This document shows, one piece after another, positions 63,401 through 64,000 of a stretch of DNA of 64,000 nt (the first letter of the stretch is position 1; every line of letters starts with the position of its first letter). The stretch lies in assembly GCA_041687435.1 (NCBI GenBank), contig JAWLBX010000009.1:1-64000 (forward strand). Reading direction: 5' to 3'. The notes below the pieces were generated by a model. That model made no database searches. It was not told the DNA's origin and worked only from the letters and a program-made list of their open reading frames with translations. This stretch comes from JACKII01 sp041687435 (GTDB lineage Bacteria > Pseudomonadota > Alphaproteobacteria > Bin95). The translations under genes and the position numbers were made by a program.

Positions 63401-64000
63401 ACGGAGAGCAAGAAGCTGTTAGTCCGCGGCATTCAGGACGGCTTTGCCGGCAATATCCGCCGCGACATGCTGCGCAAGACAGTGGCCGTTCTGGCCGCGA
63501 GCGGTCACGAACCGATCTATAGCCTGGAGCCCGAACTGCAGGAGGCAGAACGCGTGTTGCGGCCGAAGGAGATGCCGTTCAGCCAGTTGGACGACGACCT
63601 GAGTTTCGCGCGCGACAACTTCCGCGGCGTCGGTTTCTGGCCTTTGCCAACCGCCGCGGACGCCGGCTATGAATCCGTCGCCGCGCTGTTGCGCGACCGG
63701 TTCTGGGTGGGCGACGGCAGCGGCGCCGAAGCCGGGGCGCAGGCCGCCGGATGGTCGCTGGCGCAGGCCGTTCCCGCGATCGGAGTGGTTGCCGGCCAGG
63801 TGGAGGCGCTGGTTGCCGGTCTCGCGGAGTTTGTCTGCACCAACCGGATCGCGGCCCGGTTCCTGGCCGCCGCCTTGTTCGGCCTGTTGCTGTTGCTGGC
63901 GCTGCTGTCCTATTTCCGCTGCGTGATCTGCATGCGACTTGCCCACAAGTCCTATGTATTGCCGGCGCTTGGCCTTGCGTTTGCAGTCCTGTGGTTCCTG
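60461..64000 (+). CDS. Large exported, membrane-anchored protein with GH18-like region (runs off window)
   Basis: The frame is open from ATG 60461 to the window end (at least 1180 aa). Residues 1-27 are a signal peptide (cleavage after SAQA). About 45-130 look like a peptidoglycan-binding domain (DDKFGTQTQRALQAF). A Ser/Ala/Gly-rich linker spans about 510-565. From about 745 YGFYPYW opens a GH18-like barrel; where DGxxxDxE is expected, it reads DGITLYFPD (875-883), so the catalytic Glu seems absent. Hydrophobic helices begin at about 1134 and continue at the edge. Most of the protein should face the periplasm. It is translationally coupled to the CIS ATPase gene. The GH18 assignment is by eye. 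Confidence 0.75.
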   Translation, partial: MKAERHCACLAVVLVIAFAWLFGSAQAQQGGAPARELESAAAMQLFRDDCKLIDQLSAADSAAIKAKPQGFVLEVQRGLRSVYTPDDFRRLNVVNPQRFLNDDKFGTQTQRALQAFCQDFPVVTEARATERWNALFASARHFYVLGNWSTGASQPGRDWRAQITAAAAVAAFGNTGASPSTSPGVLRLRLAGAATVVAQLLGDGPALQVQAAEAGVCTPAAGLTADILGRYAGVLAQLLEGRAQPAAGKSYDGADAAAFCRKYRVAGSADTARADTLAALQHYLALHRVDPQALATIASAAFGAWVTEKGTDPLPYHRLLRLAGSVPVVLALLQEFRDAGGGDAPPEPSPNGPSPAALPPSCSLTEGARYFELTAADLKALSARPKLTATLNKGLRSSPPAESVAAALEAVDKLAPGLDACSRDVAKRALEGAAKDQTVYVLIDDGFASGPLFALPPAARQALQALAKLPPPATEAALVQQIALILSDAVQQKADADAQRYAPLVAAQAVPASSGAAAASSGNAADGSASAGPASNGTASSTPASGSSDSAPAAAPSATATVAQPMVLSPNAAAVFNAEGIPKPVASAVAGLDKRTFASADDLTRQATQAIASELAKAGQAQADKFMAALKAQIKPQTKTQIAFDDATMTALLKMPALQPVGPGVPGWVEPLQGVTFAGHSLFASAAVDPLNQAEGRPESLAQDLPNLVQTALKRPANGADPLQLNVPDDCGCVPWDKKADRDVYGFYPYWAASGEAPPAVDLSLYSRVAFFAASTGKVAGGYGIVDWAGWQASDTPEGDGIAAFIEDVHRHNGRADLAVYLDQWQTWAGKEADVAQMARDVAARAPQPPGFWSAAWRMVRSWGEVNGFLEAPLDGITLYFPDLADALTGKNPPETPVSAGSKILSVVKAFRAELPDSVAVNIAFDMPIAGTEDSDVPSVVRDIRKRVTLLYMALVPDVQADGMEGVPFDLVLVLLNRPTTESKKLLVRGIQDGFAGNIRRDMLRKTVAVLAASGHEPIYSLEPELQEAERVLRPKEMPFSQLDDDLSFARDNFRGVGFWPLPTAADAGYESVAALLRDRFWVGDGSGAEAGAQAAGWSLAQAVPAIGVVAGQVEALVAGLAEFVCTNRIAARFLAAALFGLLLLLALLSYFRCVICMRLAHKSYVLPALGLAFAVLWFL

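Noticed and set aside
46213..64000. Prophage or phage tail cluster
   Set aside because: No capsid, terminase, portal, integrase or lysis genes are visible, while the ATPase and tape-measure types are those of extracellular CIS.
46213..64000. Type VI secretion system
   Set aside because: No TssJ, TssL, TssM, ClpV or TssB/C-like gene; the AAA+ protein has a single ATPase domain unlike ClpV.

Overview
The window looks like a chromosomal segment of a GC-rich alphaproteobacterium, most likely a Rhodospirillales-type organism. The indications are the complete division and cell-wall (dcw) cluster with lpxC behind ftsZ, a serC-serA pair with a structured leader, an ahcY next to a DivL-like pseudokinase carrying tyrosine at the phospho-acceptor site, a type A RNase P RNA, and alphaproteobacterial protein features throughout. 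No rRNA, CRISPR array, transposase or phage head gene is visible.

Layout. 0-2.8 kb (minus): serC-serA, serine biosynthesis, with a hairpin-rich leader upstream of serC. 3.2-5.2 kb (plus): minC-minD-minE, division-site placement, whose end overlaps a convergent threonine/serine dehydratase. 6.1-31.4 kb (minus): an almost gap-free run mraZ-rsmH-ftsL-ftsI-murE-murF-mraY-murD-ftsW-murG-murC-murB-ddl-ftsQ-ftsA-ftsZ, a strong terminator, then lpxC-bamD-recN-ligA. Upstream of mraZ there is a consensus-like promoter overlapped by six TGG/AGG triplets at exact 10-bp spacing, a good candidate for MraZ autoregulation. 31.7-34.7 kb (minus): uup, a peptidoglycan amidase, and rnpB, whose 5' end touches the amidase stop codon. 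34.9-39.8 kb (plus): ahcY, the DivL-like protein, a quinone oxidoreductase and a tiny membrane peptide. 40.2-46.1 kb: a tRNA-Gly(CCC) and a mixed catabolic block (flavodoxin-like protein, deazaflavin-type reductase, enoyl-CoA hydratase; opposite strand amidohydrolase, acyl-CoA ligase, Ldh-type dehydrogenase).

46.2-64 kb: the accessory part. It is one half of a contractile injection system (extracellular-CIS/Afp type). PAAR spike-tip and DUF4157 genes face left. Facing right are a 1345-aa baseplate-J-like wedge protein, a fibre-like protein, a second 812-aa wedge protein, a 1429-aa CIS tape-measure protein with a recent in-frame internal duplication, the CIS-type AAA+ ATPase, and a very large exported protein that is still open at the window edge. 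That last protein has a signal peptide, a peptidoglycan-binding-like N-terminal part, a GH18-like barrel region lacking a recognisable catalytic glutamate, and C-terminal membrane segments. Sheath, tube, gp25 and VgrG-like genes are not in the window. The exported anchor-like protein, translationally coupled to the CIS ATPase gene, is the most promising candidate for something undescribed.
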